Assembly (NCBI RefSeq): GCF_000276665.1
Contig: NW_004955435.1
Location: 7,457,011-7,521,010 of the forward strand
Origin: Chinchilla lanigera
Lineage: Eukaryota > Chordata > Mammalia > Rodentia > Chinchillidae
Direction of reading: 5' to 3'
DNA: 64,000 nt
Numbering within the stretch: position 1 is the stretch's first letter; every line of letters starts with the position of its first letter. This document shows, piece after piece, positions 1 through 51,735 of the stretch. The notes under the pieces are model-generated. The model saw only the letters and a list, made by a program, of their open reading frames with translations, was not told the DNA's origin and made no database searches. A program made the translations under genes and the position numbers.

Positions 1-293
1 GTGACCCGTTTATGTGCAAAAGCTAAATGCAGGACAAAAAAGGCAAGAGGGACGCAGTCCTATCTCTGTCTATGACAAACAATTTGCTTTTCTTCTCTAT
101 TTCAGCCCTTATCCTAGGACACAAAACACTTCTTTTTAAAATGCTTCCTGGACACAGAGTACAAAATCAGACTTACATTGGTTAGTGTGCAAGTAATTAC
201 ACAATAATTTGAGCAATAAGACACATGCTGGAGAAATTTAAATTTATATACAAGCTATATAGAAATTAAAATGACCTATGAATTATATTTTAC

Positions 294-38616
<38,323 letters not shown>

Positions 38617-38873
38617 CTGCACAAACGTGGACAGGCATACAGTCAGCACGTTCCTTTGTGCAAACTTACCAGATTTGCTCGAAATGAACTCTAGCTTATT
38701 TTCAAACATCTAAAGAAGAAGAATCACATATATATATTTCAATGTAAGAAATTATAAGGTTGAAAAAGTTACACTTATTTTACAAATCAGCTATAAAGAT
38801 TAAGATGTCCTTATTATTTTTCTGGTATTAAATATTTATAGTGTACTTATCCACTTATTAAAATGCCATGTTA

Positions 38874-39000
38874 GGGACTGGGGATTTAGCTCAGCGGCAC
38901 AGCGCCTGCCTGGCAAGTGCAAGGTATTGAGTTCAATTCCCGGTACCGGAAAAAAAACAAAATAAATAAATAAATAAAATAAAATAAAATAAAATAAAAT
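38874..39000 (+). mobile_element. ID-family SINE with (AAAT)n/(AAAAT)n tail
   Basis: The body reads GGGACTGGGGATTTAGCTCA, then GCGCCTGCCTGGCAAGTGCA, and ends CCCGGTACCGG. Its A-rich tail has turned into AAAT and AAAAT repeats. It keeps recognisable pol III A and B boxes. It is antisense to COL11A1. Confidence 0.93.
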
Positions 39001-39919
39001 TCAATGTTACTGCCTCCAGTTAACTCTGCATATTAAAGGACAAATGATGTATGTAAAAATAAATGCAATTCCAATATTAAAATACTAAAATGTTCAATTA
39101 ACAAAATAAATTGCTACTGTTAGGCAAATTTATGATAAATTTAAGTGAAAATATGTATTCAACAATCCACTTTGGTTAGCTTAATTGATATCAAAAGCAA
39201 TTCTTAAATGAATGAGAAAAGCAGACATAAGAAAAATCTAAATTATAAATACAAATGTATACGTTTGTCACACATTAAAAATAAAGTAGTGTCTAAATAT
39301 ATATAAAAAATAATTTAACTAAAAATCTGCATAATTTTCACAAAATGGCATTAGAAATATTTAACAGTAAGAATGTCTACAGAATTTCATTTTCTGGAGA
39401 TTATGTATACCGTAAGAGAAAAGTGCAAATATTCTGCACTTGAAACAATGTATCCGGTTGCTTCCACATAGGCCTAATGCAACTTGAACCTAGCTTGCAG
39501 TAAGTGTGGACCCTAACCACACTGACTTCCGAATTATCCAGAAGATGTCTAGGCTGATAATCATTTATCTTGGACATTCGAATCCCTGTACGTTTGAGTA
39601 CATAAGTCTGATTTATAGAACTCCTGCTTTCATTTGGAATAACTGTACACTCATTGGACCTTGCCCAGATCTTTCTCAACTCGAGTTATTTAGAACCTTA
39701 TCAAAATACAAACATTACATCAAAAGCTTCTAAAATTGAGGGTTAGGAAGGACATTACACCGTATTTATTTATACTACATTCATTTATATTATATTCTAC
39801 ATATTTATACTATAGTCATTTATTCATCAAGAAACGTGTAGTGAAAAGGTGTTGAAAATAAAATAATGAACATAGTGTTATGGACACAGCAACACACATG
39901 TAGTGTAATCTTTGTGCAA

Positions 39920-40800
39920 AATACTCATTTCATTTCCGCTAAGAGGCGACTGCTGGGTCATATGGCAGCTCTGTCTTCAACCTTGTGATGAACCTCCTTG
40001 CTTTCCAGACTGGCTTTACCAGTTCACCTGCCCACCAGTAGTACTTGATTGCTCCTCTTTTTCTACACTTCTGCCAGCCTTTGTTTTTTCTGTCTTTTTT
40101 GAAGAAGTCACTATAACTGGAGGGAATGATACTGTGTCTTTGATTTGCACTTCTCATTAGTGACTGTGACACTGTTTAAAATGTCTATTAATCATTTGGA
40201 TCTCTTTTTAATGAATTGATTTCACATATTTTGTTCATTCTGTAATCTAATGTCTGTCACTGGCTTGTTTGCATTCCTGCTATATTCTGGATATTAGTTA
40301 TTTCTTGGTTGCATGGCTCACAAACACTTTATGGCATTCTCTAGCTTTTCTCTTCACTCTTTAACTCTTGATTATTAAATCTGATGCAGTTTTTGTTTTT
40401 GCTACCAGTGCTTTTAAATTCTTATCCAAAAGATTCTAGCTCCAACTGAAATGACAAGGCATTTTCTTTTAGCAGTGTGAAAGCTTGGAATTATATTTAA
40501 GTATTTATTTCACTTTGAATTTATTTTTATAGGTTGTTGGAGGTCCGGTTTCATCAGTCTGACTGTGGAAATCCAGTTCTTCTAGTGCAGTTTATTAAAA
40601 GGACTATCTTTTCCTCAGTGTACATTCTTGATACATTTTTGAGTATCAGGTGGCTGCAAAAGTCAGGCTTCATGTCATGAGTTCCAGTATGTTTTTATAT
40701 CTGCACCATGCTATTTTGGTTACCATTGTTTTATAGTATATTTTGAAATTACATAGTGTGAAGTATTGTTCTTTTGCTTATGATTAATACAGTATGTCAC
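39920..40800 (-). mobile_element. LINE-1 3' part (old)
   Basis: The reverse complement follows the L1 ORF2 end and 3' UTR. On the plus strand: GCTGGGTCATATGGCAGCTCT, the CTTTACCAGTTCACCTGCCCACCA block, CATTTGGATCTCTTTT, and the ATCTGCACCATGCTATTTTGG block. It is diverged, with no open frame. Confidence 0.75.
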
Positions 40801-41600
40801 TCAATTGTTTTCTGCCCTCGGTAGTACCTAATGAGAATTAGCTATAGTCTTAAGAAATTTCTGCATGATATCAGTAGTTTCATTTGTACCATTTTGAAAG
40901 TTCTCTCTTTTTTAGCTTTTGCCTGATTGACTTTGATATGTCTACCTTATAGCTCTACAAGTTTATTCTACTTGCAACTGGCCAAGATTCTTGGATATAG
41001 AGATTAACATGCTTCATTAATTTGGGGAATTATCAGCTACTAGTTTTTTTAATATACTTATTATAGTTTTTCTATTTCTGAAGCTCATGCAATGTCAATA
41101 TTGGTATGTCACAGTTCTCTGAGGCTTTTCTACTTTTTGTCATTTTAATTTTTTTCATACTAGTATCCTACTTTGATCTATTTTGAAGGTCACTGGTTCT
41201 TCTGTCAGTTCACATATTCCTTTGCGTATCTCTATGCAGTTTTCCATTTCAGTTATTATACTTTTCAATTCCAGAACTTCCATTTGGTTATTTCAAAAAA
41301 TAATTTCTGTCTTTATTGCTATTCTTTGTGGATACATTATTATTATATGTCTCTTTAGTTCTTTAGTCATGGCTTCCTTTAGTTTTTTTGAATATATTCA
41401 TAATGCTGATTTAATATCTTTATTAAGAAAGCTCAATATTTGTTCTTCTTAAAAGATACTGCTTGCTGTTTTTCTCTGTACAATATATAATTTTCTACTT
41501 TTTTGCTTATCTAATAATTTTAAAAATTTTTGCTATTGTTCTTGAACACTTAAGATTTTAAATGACACTTCTGGAAATCATACTTTATGCTCTTCTATCA
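40800..41600 (-). mobile_element. Old LINE-like sequence, class unsure
   Basis: The plus strand contains TTCTCTGAGGCTTTTCTACT, then TTTTGAAGGTCACTGGTTCT and CCATTTCAGTTATTATACTT. This is a known type of ancient interspersed repeat, probably an L1M part. Class and borders are uncertain. Confidence 0.45.
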
Positions 41601-44600
41601 CTAAGGTTACTGTAATTTACATTTGTTACTACTGCTTATTTATACAACTGCCTTCTTTGTGGTTCTAGTCATAGGAGTCTCCGCTTGGTTAAGTTAGTGA
41701 TCAACATATGACTGGCCAGAAGTTTTCTTCAAGACTTCGTGTACGTAAATGGCCTGCACGTAGTCTGAGAGGCTTTTATCTGTGCCTGGGAGCACAGGCT
41801 CCACACTCTGACATTCTACCACCAGCCTTAGGTCCCCCTACTTGCCGTGTAGCTTCAAGGTCATCAGCATAGGAGGCCCTAGAGCCTCTCCCTGGGATCT
41901 TCAGGTCTTTCCTGTTCTGGGACACAAGGCTTTTCATTGTCCAGGGGAGTAGGGAGCTTTTTAAAACCATCTATAAACATCTCATTTCCATCTTTTTTTT
42001 TTTTTTTTAGTGTTTTTTTCTGCCTTTTTGCTCCAAATTTTAACACAAATTAACATGGGCAGTAACTTGTTAGTATTTTCATCTAGACTGTCTCATTTTC
42101 ACCAAAAAGTAAAACTCAAAAGTAAAAAAAGTACACCTTTACCTCCTTCTCCAATCAAAATTCTATCCTTGGTCATAATTTGATGAATTTTATTAAATTT
42201 AGAAATTTCTCCACTGGTCTCTCAGAGTTTGTTATTCAGCTAATTTTATTTCATTATTAACACATTTCTTCACTCAAACAGTGTTTTAAAAGTGCATATC
42301 ACATGGAAATGTGTTCATGAAATGCCAAAATATGGCAATACCTATTTAATTCCCAATAAAACATGGAATAAAGGAAACCCAGTACATATCTATCCAGAAA
42401 ACTACACAGAATATTATTAGTATTTCCGAACTGAAACTACTCATAGTCATATGACATACAGGAATGTAAACAATTGATCAAATGTTTGTTTCTGAGATTT
42501 TTTCAGCATCTTATGTTAACATATAGCCAAGTAATATTGTCAATGCCTTCTGATTATTGCCAGGCTCAAAACATACCAGCATAACTTCTTAAAATATACC
42601 GATAACATATATCAAACACTAAGTGATCATAGAGCCTGAGTAGTCACATCTGGGTTGCTATAAGTAAATAATCACAAAGAACAAAAGAGAATTTATTACC
42701 CAGTTGCTCACTCAGCTGTATGAGGAAATAATAATGAGGCATCATCTAGCAAACCGAGCACAGATTGAGTAATAGCATCACTGACTCTCTCCTTTAGAAA
42801 CCCTCTTTCCTACATTTTCTCTCACATCTGCCATTATCTACTTACAACGGTGGCTTCTTGACATACGTGAAATTAATGCATGGAGAGATCATACCTAAGG
42901 TCCTGTTCAGGGTGAAAAATTTTAAAATTACATACTTAATTGTATAGGAATTACACCGAGCCAAGTAAAGCTACTGTTGAAACACAAAAGTTGCCTATCT
43001 TATGCACAGATTGTATTTTTTCAGTGATGTATTTTTAGAAGGAAGTTGCTTTCTCTCTTTCACTTAATGGTCTTTGACTGCACTAGATGGAATGCTACCC
43101 ACTTTTCCACTATAAATTCTTATTGAAGATGTTTAATAGCTACAAAATATAGTACTGGAAAGAAGTTATAAACTCAGGAAAGAAGTTCTATTTTTCCCAG
43201 AAATTATTTTACAATCTTTTATATTAATCATATAATATGTTATAAGACAGCGTAAATTAATAAGGGGATCGTGACAGGTTGAATGAGTTGCAAATACTTA
43301 AATTTTATGGTGTTAAAATATCCACAGCTGCAACACTGAATTACCAGATGAACTTGGCACTCTTGGCTTACAACGCATGGAAAAGATACTGCCGTCCTCT
43401 AAAGATCTGTAGTGGCAAGACTAAGACTGAGTTGATGAAACTGCCTTGTGATCGCCAGCTGTGTCAACTAGGTCTATCATATTTTCCTATAAACTTATGG
43501 ATCTACAGAGGGAAAACAAAGTGGATGTTGGAAAACTTACAGAAACTAGTTAAATACATCGAGTTTTTTCAGTCCACAAACACTGCAAAGGACCCCCGTC
43601 ACGTTTTCTGTCAGTGTTGATTACGTAAATTCTAACATACAGTTCTTTGAGAACCAAAGGACAATTCATATGTGTTCACAGTTTTCATGTGTAGGCCTAG
43701 CTATTTCTATTTTCTATGCTATGATGATAATTAAATATGCTTTGTAAAATACACAAGTAACACAGTGAGATCTTGCATTCCAAAGAATCACATTTATTGA
43801 AAATATGTGATACATAAACTTGGCCTAACAGGTATCCATATAAAGAGTCTGAATTTTTAGGTTCAACTTCTCATTCTGTATTAGGCCATCCAGGGTTTGG
43901 CTGACATCAAGCCCTATTCTGAACACTCTCTAAATTATACTGCAGAGCACTTGACTGTAGAGAGTATACAATGGAAAACGAGGTTCTGACAGATGTGATA
44001 TTCAGTTCCATCTAACTGAATAATGTGACCTATGAATTGGTTACGTTCTTGTATCCTAATAGTATCTGAAGAAAGGCAGGAGAAATTCGGCTATACCCAC
44101 ACAGCTAATTCAGATGTGGAACTGATGTTCAATGAAGCTCAAAAATGGTATCTCTACAACGTCAAACTAGCAACTAGTGACTGCATATTCTATAGGGTTT
44201 TCAATCCCATTCCAAATCTTGAAACATCTAAATTTTTAAAATTATAATTTGGGTATTTCTTATGTTCTAAAAAAAAAACCAATGTAATTTTGGCAAGATT
44301 TGTACAAGACTGTAAAGTATTATTACTATGTATCTCAGTGACTTTCAGAAATTTCTGGAATTAAATATTACATCCCCCTCACTGAGTAAGTCACACAGGA
44401 GAATTTTTTTCATAAAGTTATTTAGCTTCCAAATTTCCTGTTGCCTATTCTTGTGTCTATTAAGTTGTAATTTGAGGTTATCTTAATGGCAGTCTACACA
44501 TTCATGAAATACTGCTCTAAAATGTCTCAAGGTATGTTATTAACATATCCTAAGATATGTTATTAGCAAATAGGAGTTAGCTAGATGGGGAGGCAATACC

Positions 44601-45168
44601 ATGAAACAGGAAATATATCTCAAATTTTAATGCACAAAACTACATTATATATTCAGAGAAATATGAACGGTGTATAGTTGGAGAGAAGGACTCACATATG
44701 ATAGTATGTGGAATGAGAGATAAAAATTTAAAAATTGTACACTAAACAAGGAACAAATGTAACTCCTATGTATGAGCCGACTTCTAGAAGTTATGCAAAG
44801 TCATTTAAGGACTTTAAAAACTGGAATAAACTGATTAATGTTGTATTTTAACAGAATCATTTTAACAACAAAGAGGAGGGGTATTTGGAATCAGCCAGTC
44901 TGGAATCAGGAGAATTGGTGAGGAATCGTTTCAATACAGCTTTGAGAATTCAGACCAAGTCAGATGAGGCAGAAGCGGAGCAGACGAGAGTAGAACTACT
45001 AGGAAAAAACACCTGTGAAATTGGACACTGACTGGATGCTACCGTGGGGAAAAGATGGCAAAGAGAATGAACAAAAGTGTATTAGTGAAGGGTGGAGGGA
45101 AATTCTTCACTTCTTGAGTGAGCAACCTTAGGGTTACAAAGATATTTACTCAGATAAGAAAGGGAATA

Positions 45169-45262
45169 GGGCTGGGAATGTTGCTTAGGGTTACAGCACT
45201 TGTCTAGGATGTCTAAAGCTCTCGGTTCTACCTTCAGCACTACAAATAATAATAATAATAGT
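45169..45262 (+). mobile_element. ID-like SINE, diverged, with (AAT)n tail
   Basis: Starts GGGCTGGGAATGTTGCTTAG and ends CTACCTTCAGCACTAC followed by AATAATAATAATAATAG. It is more diverged than the other ID copies. A GA-rich tract (about 45264-45345) follows. Confidence 0.75.
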
Positions 45263-45510
45263 AAGGAGGAGAGGGAGAAGAGTAAGTAAATGAAGGAAGG
45301 AAGGAACAGGAGGGACAGAAGAAGGAAGGAAGAACAGAGGAAAAGATATTCAGGGCTCAACACAAGAAGGGAAGAAATAAAATAACACATAATGGTCGTT
45401 TTGGAGTAAGTTCAGCTTTTTATTTAAGAAAACTATCTTCATTTGCATTTACACTCTACCTACAGATTGTCACATTATGTCACTGAAGCTAAATCAAGAC
45501 ACGGGTGGAA

Positions 45511-45609
45511 GGGGCTGGGGATTTAGCTCAGCGGCAAAAGCGCCTGCCTGGCAAGCGCGAGGTCGTGAGTTCGGTTCCCGGTACCGGAGAAAAACCAAAA
45601 AAACAAAAA
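45511..45609 (+). mobile_element. ID-family SINE, young copy
   Basis: A full-length copy: GGGGCTGGGGATTTAGCTCA, GCGCCTGCCTGGCAAGCGCG, and a CCCGGTACCGG end with an A-rich tail. A perfect 14-bp duplication, AAGACACGGGTGGA, flanks it (45496-45509 and 45610-45623). Intact flanks and pol III boxes suggest a recent insertion. Confidence 0.96.
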
Positions 45610-46551
45610 AAGACACGGGTGGAGTAAAAATCAGGAAAATGTTTCACTTTAATCTTACAGCCTGTACCCTTTCTGCAGCTGCTTTGCCGCTCTTTCTCGC
45701 TGACAATGAACAGATCAACTTGTTTAGACTGAGCGCTGTGATAAGTCCTGTCCTCAGAACGCACGTGGGGGAACCCTTAGCTCTAGTATCTCAGGCTGTG
45801 ATTGTATTTACAGACAGGGCTTTCTAACAAATAGGTAAGTTTAAATAAAGCCCTTCAGATGGACCTCAGTACAGTCTGACAGATCTCTCAGAGGAGATTA
45901 GACACAGAGAAGCACAGTGGTGAGAACAAGACAGGGCAGAGGGAGTGGACAGCCAGTGCAGAGCAAATAAGAGCCCTGAGAGAAGGCAAGTCTGCTAAAA
46001 CTTTGATCTTGGATTTACACATAGCTGGAAGAAGTATAAGAAAACAATTAAACTACCCAATTTGTGGGAATTTATTATGGTAGCCTTAGAAAACAAGTGC
46101 AGATCAAGTTACTACAAGTGCCATGTTTATAGCAGAGTAAAGGGCATTGCAAAAAAAAGAGCCACAACAGCAGAAAAGTATACAAGAACAGATTATTGTT
46201 TATTTATAACAGGAGTAGTAACTGACTATCAGGGCTCGGCATTAAGGAGATGCAAGAGAAACATCGCCACATTTAACTTGTCAAATACTTAGAACTCAAG
46301 AAAAGCCGGTACAGAGAATTTGAAAATGAATTTAAATATTAGGTATCACAAATAGACACTAACTAAAATATGTGTAAACTGAAGATATTTGATTCTAGCA
46401 CAAATAAATATAAAGAAATGAGTTATTAAGTGGGAGAGATTTAAATAAATGTACTAATTATGTGAGAATTGATATAATTTAACTTTTTCAAATACATTTT
46501 CATTGCACTAGCAAAAGTTCAAACAATTTTTGGTTTTAATTATAATTGCAC

Positions 46552-46898
46552 TGTTATGGTTTGTGTCTGGGTGTCCCCCAAAAGCCTCATGCGGCCATGG
46601 GGCAGGCTTTTAGAGGTTGATTATGGGTGTGAGAGCTACACCCACCCTCGGGTGGATAGTTTGCATATGTAAGAAAGAGGAAGAGGGTGCTTGAGGCCAT
46701 TCCTCCCTGGTGTGTGGTTGCTGCTTAGCTGTATTCTGCCACCCTGTGCTGTAGCCTTCTGCCATGTGCCACTCTGCCTTATAATCTGTCAAGTACGGAC
46801 TGAAACCTTCACAAACTGTAAGCGAAATAAACCTTCCTTTCCTTAATTTTGGGCGTCAGATATTTTGTCCCAGCAATGAGAGAAAAGTAACCAAGACA
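46552..46898 (+). mobile_element. Solo LTR, MaLR type, complete
   Basis: 347 bp starting TGTTATGGTTTGTGTCTGGG and ending CCAAGACA, that is TG...CA. It is flanked by a perfect 5-bp duplication, TGCAC (46547-46551 and 46899-46903). It contains a possible polyadenylation signal (AAATAAA). There are no internal genes, so it arose by LTR-LTR recombination. It is antisense to COL11A1. Confidence 0.88.
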
Positions 46899-47569
46899 TG
46901 CACATTAAGCAATTTAAAAATCTAATCCTACTTCATGTCAGCAATGAAAATGATAAAAGATACAAAAGCGTATTCGCACACCTGAATTTCACATGTGTCA
47001 TACACACATGTATCAGAGTGTTACTTATATGTACTATTCAGTTCATTTTATCAGCTCCTATTAAGGTAAACAATTACTAAAACACATTTACTTCCTACCT
47101 AAGAACACGCATAAAAATTTAAATTACAGATCTAAAAACATAAAGGTATTCTTAGATTACAAAATAATTCATTTCTAACTTTACCATTGAAAATATCACT
47201 TCATTTTGATCCCCCTTCCTAAACCAATTCATCTGATATTATAAAATCTGTAATTCAAAATAATGTAACTGAAAATATTTAAAAACTAAAAAAGATCTTA
47301 AAATAAAATCATTTGCAACATTGTTTTTAAATTAACTTCAAAAATATTCATATGAAAGGAAACATTAGGTATCCTATAAATTTCTAACACATTTTAACAG
47401 TTAACGGATCAGTTCATATAAGTAATAGTACCATAAACGTCAAATACAGCCTTTGCATAGGCATGACTTTCACTGCTTGTCACACAAAAATAACAGTAGA
47501 ATTTTATGTTTTTCTTCTACTTTTATAGTCTCTGACTCGGCAGTTAATTTTAAGCAAAGTTGTCTTATA

Positions 47570-49284
47570 CAGAAAGTTGGCAGTAAGGAGTGAGACCACC
47601 ACTATAACTACAATAACGGTGGGGACCCCTGGAAATTGGTTCATGGAGGGAAGTTGGAAAAGTCTGAAGCAGCACCTTGATAAACCCTGGAATTCTGTAA
47701 GCGGAGTGTTAGAGCTGATTCTTGTCAGGGCTCAGAAGACCAAAACGCTAATAGAAATGTAGACCGTACTGGGTAGGCCGGTGAGATTTCACATGGAAAT
47801 AAGGATTCTTTCAAGAGTTGAATAAAGATCACCCTTGTTACACCTTGGGAAAGAAAACGGACGCTTTGTGTGAAAGCCCTAAGACTCCGTGGTAGGCCAA
47901 ACTTCCAGGCGACAGTCTAATGTACTTGGCAGAGGAGCCCTCAGAACAGGAAAGCATTCAGGCTGTGGAAGGGATACCACCGGCTGCTTTTAGTCACATC
48001 TACAGAGCCCCAAAGAGGCAGAGCAGGAAGACGTGGAAAAGCTATAGCCTGCAGAGGATGAGAGGAAAGAACAAGCGTGCTTAGGAGACAAAGAGGCAGG
48101 CCTGGAGAGTGTGAGAGTGTGAGTGAAGAACCACCAAAGAAAAAAGTCAAGAGTGGTGATAGTAGGCCCATGGGCAAGATGCTCTGAGGCGATCTCCAAA
48201 ATCTTCATGGTCAACACTCCCATCATGAGACCATCAGAGACCTACAAGTACAAATTTGTTCCAGAGAATCTCCAGAGTCAAACTGTTTTGGGAAAGAGAG
48301 CTGGAGCATCCTGCCGGCCAAAGCTCACCTGGGTTTCCCGGCTAGCCAGCGAAATGTATTGCGCAGAGCTCCTGCAGCTGGCCTAGGTGTGCCTCATGCG
48401 GGCGGCAGACCTTAGCATTGCTCGTGTGATGCTATTTTGTGCGTGAACAGGACACAGAGTTAGGGGTCCTAGCGCCTTCCTCCGAGATTTTGAAACACAG
48501 CCTCGGAATGCAAGATGTGCGCTACAGAGCGAGACTTGCTGCAGGTGCTCCTGGTGAGCAATGCCTAGTAAAGACGGAGGAGTGAAGCTGAGGCAGTGTG
48601 GAACTCCTAGGGTAAGAGAGGTACCGGCAAATACAAATGCCTGGTGGAAAAGGTGGAAAACAGCACGTAAATCTGTCTGGGAGAACAACGCTGTAGCAGC
48701 TGTGACCAGCATAGCTGCCCGCAGGCCTGGGAGTCTAATACCTCTCACAGTGTATCCAAGAGTTGAGAAGATAAGGTTTACTGTCTGCTCTGCTGAGTTT
48801 CAATCTTGCTTTAGGGAAATTCTTCCTGTTTACCTCTTTCTCCCTTTTGAACAGGAATATGTAACCCCGTGCCTGCCCTGCCATTGTATATTAGAAGGGT
48901 GTAACTTCTGTTCCAGGTTTTACAGCATCTCACAGCTGAGAGTTTGTCTTGAGGCTCAGATAAAACTTTGGTCTTAGACTTCTGAGCAATGCCAGAGAAG
49001 GTAAGACAGTGGGACTTGGAGGGAAGAAATAAGTACATTCTTCACTGCGAGAGAGACAAGGCCATTGGAGGGACAAGAGCAGAATGTTGTTTGGATACTG
49101 AAATGACCAACAGAAGACCACTCATTAAAGATTCAGGCCCCAGAGTGGCTCTTTTTTTTTTTTTTTCTGGTACCGGGAATCAAACTCAGGACCTTGCACT
49201 TTCCAGGCACTTGCGCTTATGCCACTGAGCTATCTCCCCGGAAAGTAGCTCTTTTGGAAGGCTGCAGAAGTTTAGGTATAAGGG
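47570..49284 (+). mobile_element. MaLR internal region (noncoding), 5' end missing
   Basis: The order of blocks matches MaLR internal sequence. It starts AAAGTTGGCAGTAAGGAGTG, has AATAAAGATCACCCTTGTTA, and later has the AGAAGGGTGTAACTTCTG block. It joins an LTR at 49285. No real gag/pol frame is present; the 78-138 codon frames here are chance. The 5' LTR was not found. An ID SINE interrupts it at 49155-49243. Confidence 0.65.
49155..49243 (-). mobile_element. ID-family SINE inserted in MaLR element
   Basis: A reverse ID element with a T-rich left end. The flanks AGTGGCTCTTTT and AGTAGCTCTTTT form a target-site duplication with one mismatch, so it inserted after the MaLR element. It is sense to COL11A1. 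Confidence 0.88.
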
Positions 49285-49543
49285 TTGTCTCGGTATCACT
49301 TGTGTCCCTGGATACATAACTTTAAGAGAGATTGTGGGTCAATGTCTGCTCCAATTTCAGATGTGGCTATTTGCTCTCACATCTCTTTCTGCCATGATGT
49401 GCTGCCATTGGACGCCCTCACAAGAGTCTAAACAAAAGGAGCCACCTATGGTCCTCTGAACTTCTGTAACTGGCACAGACTGTGTCTCTCTATAGGTTAT
49501 CTGCTGCAGGCATTTCACTGATAGCGCAAAGCAGACTAGTACA
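49285..49543 (+). mobile_element. MaLR 3' LTR (shortened)
   Basis: Starts TGTCTCGGTATCACTTGTGT, contains CCATGATGTGCTGCCATTGG, and ends GCAGACTAGTACA. It is about 260 bp and belongs to the internal region to its left. Confidence 0.6.
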
Positions 49544-50085
49544 GATCCATACCGCTACCTCTATACTTTGCCCTTTAGCCCTAGGGAGAATACTGCTATT
49601 TAATAGGTTTTTAAGCTTCCCTTCTTTACACCGCTGCAAACATCTGAATAGCTTGATTCCTGCCCAAGTTGAAAAAAGACCATATAGTTAAAGGCCCTAA
49701 AATAGTAACTGGTTCATTCCAATTAAAAATGTTTACACACATATGATAGTAAGCTTATGGCTTCAAATATCAGTATGTACACCGTTTGCAATGAAAATAC
49801 ATAGTCTTTACCAGCAGACAAAAAGCAGAATTTATAATCCACTATTAACCAGTCGATCTACTTTGCTTTGTTTTGTTCAATTAAATTCATGGCAATATAA
49901 ACTTCATGAAAACAACTGTTTTGTTTGCCGTGGTTTCCCCAGTTCCTGACGAGGCCTGGACGTACGAGGTTCTCAGTAAACATTCAATGAATAGGACACA
50001 AGGCACATACTTTTCTCACCATTAAATGATTCTATTTCAACATTTGTAAATTAAGAATACTTATTTGTCTTGTATTTCTTCTTCT

Positions 50086-50222
50086 TTTTTTTTCTCTTTT
50101 TGAGACAGGGTCTCAGGCTGGCCTTGAGCTCACTTTGTAGCCCAGGCTGGTCTCGAACTAGCAACGATCCTCCTGCCTCAGCCTTGAGTGCTGGGATTAC
50201 AAGTATGCATCAACATGCCTGG
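50086..50222 (-). mobile_element. B1-type SINE
   Basis: In reverse: a T-rich start, GAGACAGGGTCTCAGGCTGG, CTCCTGCCTCAGCCTTGAGT, GCTGGGATTACAAG and a CATGCCTGG end. It is near full length with an extra B1/ID-type segment. Confidence 0.9.
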
Positions 50223-50300
50223 AAAAATTATACCTTTATTAACTAATGCATTAGAACACTTAACTATATGCCTGAAACATAGGAAATCCTCAATAAATGC

Positions 50301-50378
50301 TTTGTGGTACTGGGAATCAAACTCATGACCTCAAGCTTGCCAGGCAGGTGCTATGCCACTGAGCTATATCCCCAGCTA
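50301..50378 (-). mobile_element. ID-family SINE
   Basis: In reverse: TGGTACTGGGAATCAAACTC, TTGCCAGGCAGGTGCTATGC, CACTGAGCTATATCCCCAGC. The tail is short and no clear duplication was found. Confidence 0.88.
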
Positions 50379-51559
50379 CAGAATTCAAAAACAAATTAGA
50401 ACAGCTTTGAGAAGGGTTTTTACTTAAAGTTGCACACAAGTATTTTATTACAGTATATGGAGGCAAGCAGAGGACAATATGTCTACAGATAGCAGACATA
50501 TCTAACATATACATAAGCACTCTGCAGTTTAAGAAACGTTACAGTAGAAGTCACTTGTAATTATTTCAAAAATGTTCACTCTCTGGAGTCTTATAGTCAT
50601 TATTTGGTAAGTCAAGTCCATCAGGAAAATATAATAGAGAGAAAAATGCATACAGCTAAAGAGTCTAGCAGGTGCCACTGGAAAAGAAGGAGTGTAACAA
50701 AATTCTACATCATTTTTACAGCACAGTCTCTGGGCTGTACAATGTTCTTCACACTTAACATCAGAACTTTGCTGAGAAGTATAGAGGGTCTTGGTAGAGT
50801 TTTATATCTCACAGCCAGTGACACGGCTTGCATTAAATCCTGAACATAGCACAATATTCTTCAAAGGAAGATTATCAGAAGATTAATGAAATGCCTGTGC
50901 TTCCTCTCGATTCAGACTGAATATTCTTAAGAAGAAGATTATCAGATTAACGGAAAACCCGCGCTTCCTGCCTAATAGACTTGCATGTTTTCCAAGACAG
51001 AAACTGTCATCATACTTTTACCCCTAACATTCCAAACAGTTAATGATTTTTTTTCTCAAGTATTTTTTGTGGTAAAGGAAAGCTGCTAAAATGCTTAAAA
51101 TTTTAGTACAGTTGAAAACTGCATCAGAGACTCCATCTGAACCATAATTCAAAGGCAAAAATGAAAGAAACGAACCACAAACCTGATAGATAGATAAATG
51201 CTATCCCTACAGCGCTTCTATTGGAGAGCATTTAAGCCTACTTAAGAAACGAGGTTTATGAAGATGACAGTGTCCCATATTAATTCAATGTAACTCTAAT
51301 TCAATAAACATTTACCGAGTATTACAGGAAATGCCTAAAGTTATGTAAAATCCTTCCAAAAGTATTTGTTTATGTTATAATTTCAAAATTATCAATGTTG
51401 AACAAGGTTTTTACTAAAGGTAAGTATTAACATGTATCTATTTCACCAAATGGAAAAAGGAAATATAATGGTGAGAAAGGTAATACATCTTGAGCTCAAT
51501 TAATTGTTGGCCATAGAGAGCTATTCCTTGAATTAGTAAGTGCTAGAAAGCATATTTAT

Positions 51560-51700
51560 TTTTTCATTCATTAAAAACTATTACATGGAAGGCATAATTC
51601 TAGGCTTCGCAGGAAGAGCACAAAGCTCCTGCTTCTTGAATCTTGCATTCTAGAGGCAGAAGCAAAATTAGGAAAAGAAAATTTGTCAGAAAGTAACAAG
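51560..51700 (+). mobile_element. MIR/L2-like ancient fragment
   Basis: The pattern ACTATTACATGGAAGGCATA, TTCTAGGCTTCGCAGGAAGA and CTTGCATTCTAGAGGCAGA resembles the middle of a MIR or L2 element. It is weak. Confidence 0.4.
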
Positions 51701-51735
51701 TGCTAAAAAGAACACAGAGCACTGAAGAACGTCGT

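Noticed and set aside
43279..43620. 113-codon plus-strand frame in intron 4
   Set aside because: The composition is like translated AT-rich noncoding DNA, with no known motif. It is antisense to the gene.
45511..45600. Possible tRNA-Ala gene
   Set aside because: The A and B boxes are those of an ID SINE; the poly(A) tail and target duplications show a retroposon, and similar copies occur throughout the window.
48383..48977. Frames of 121 and 138 codons
   Set aside because: They fall in the noncoding internal part of a MaLR element and match no gag or pol motif.
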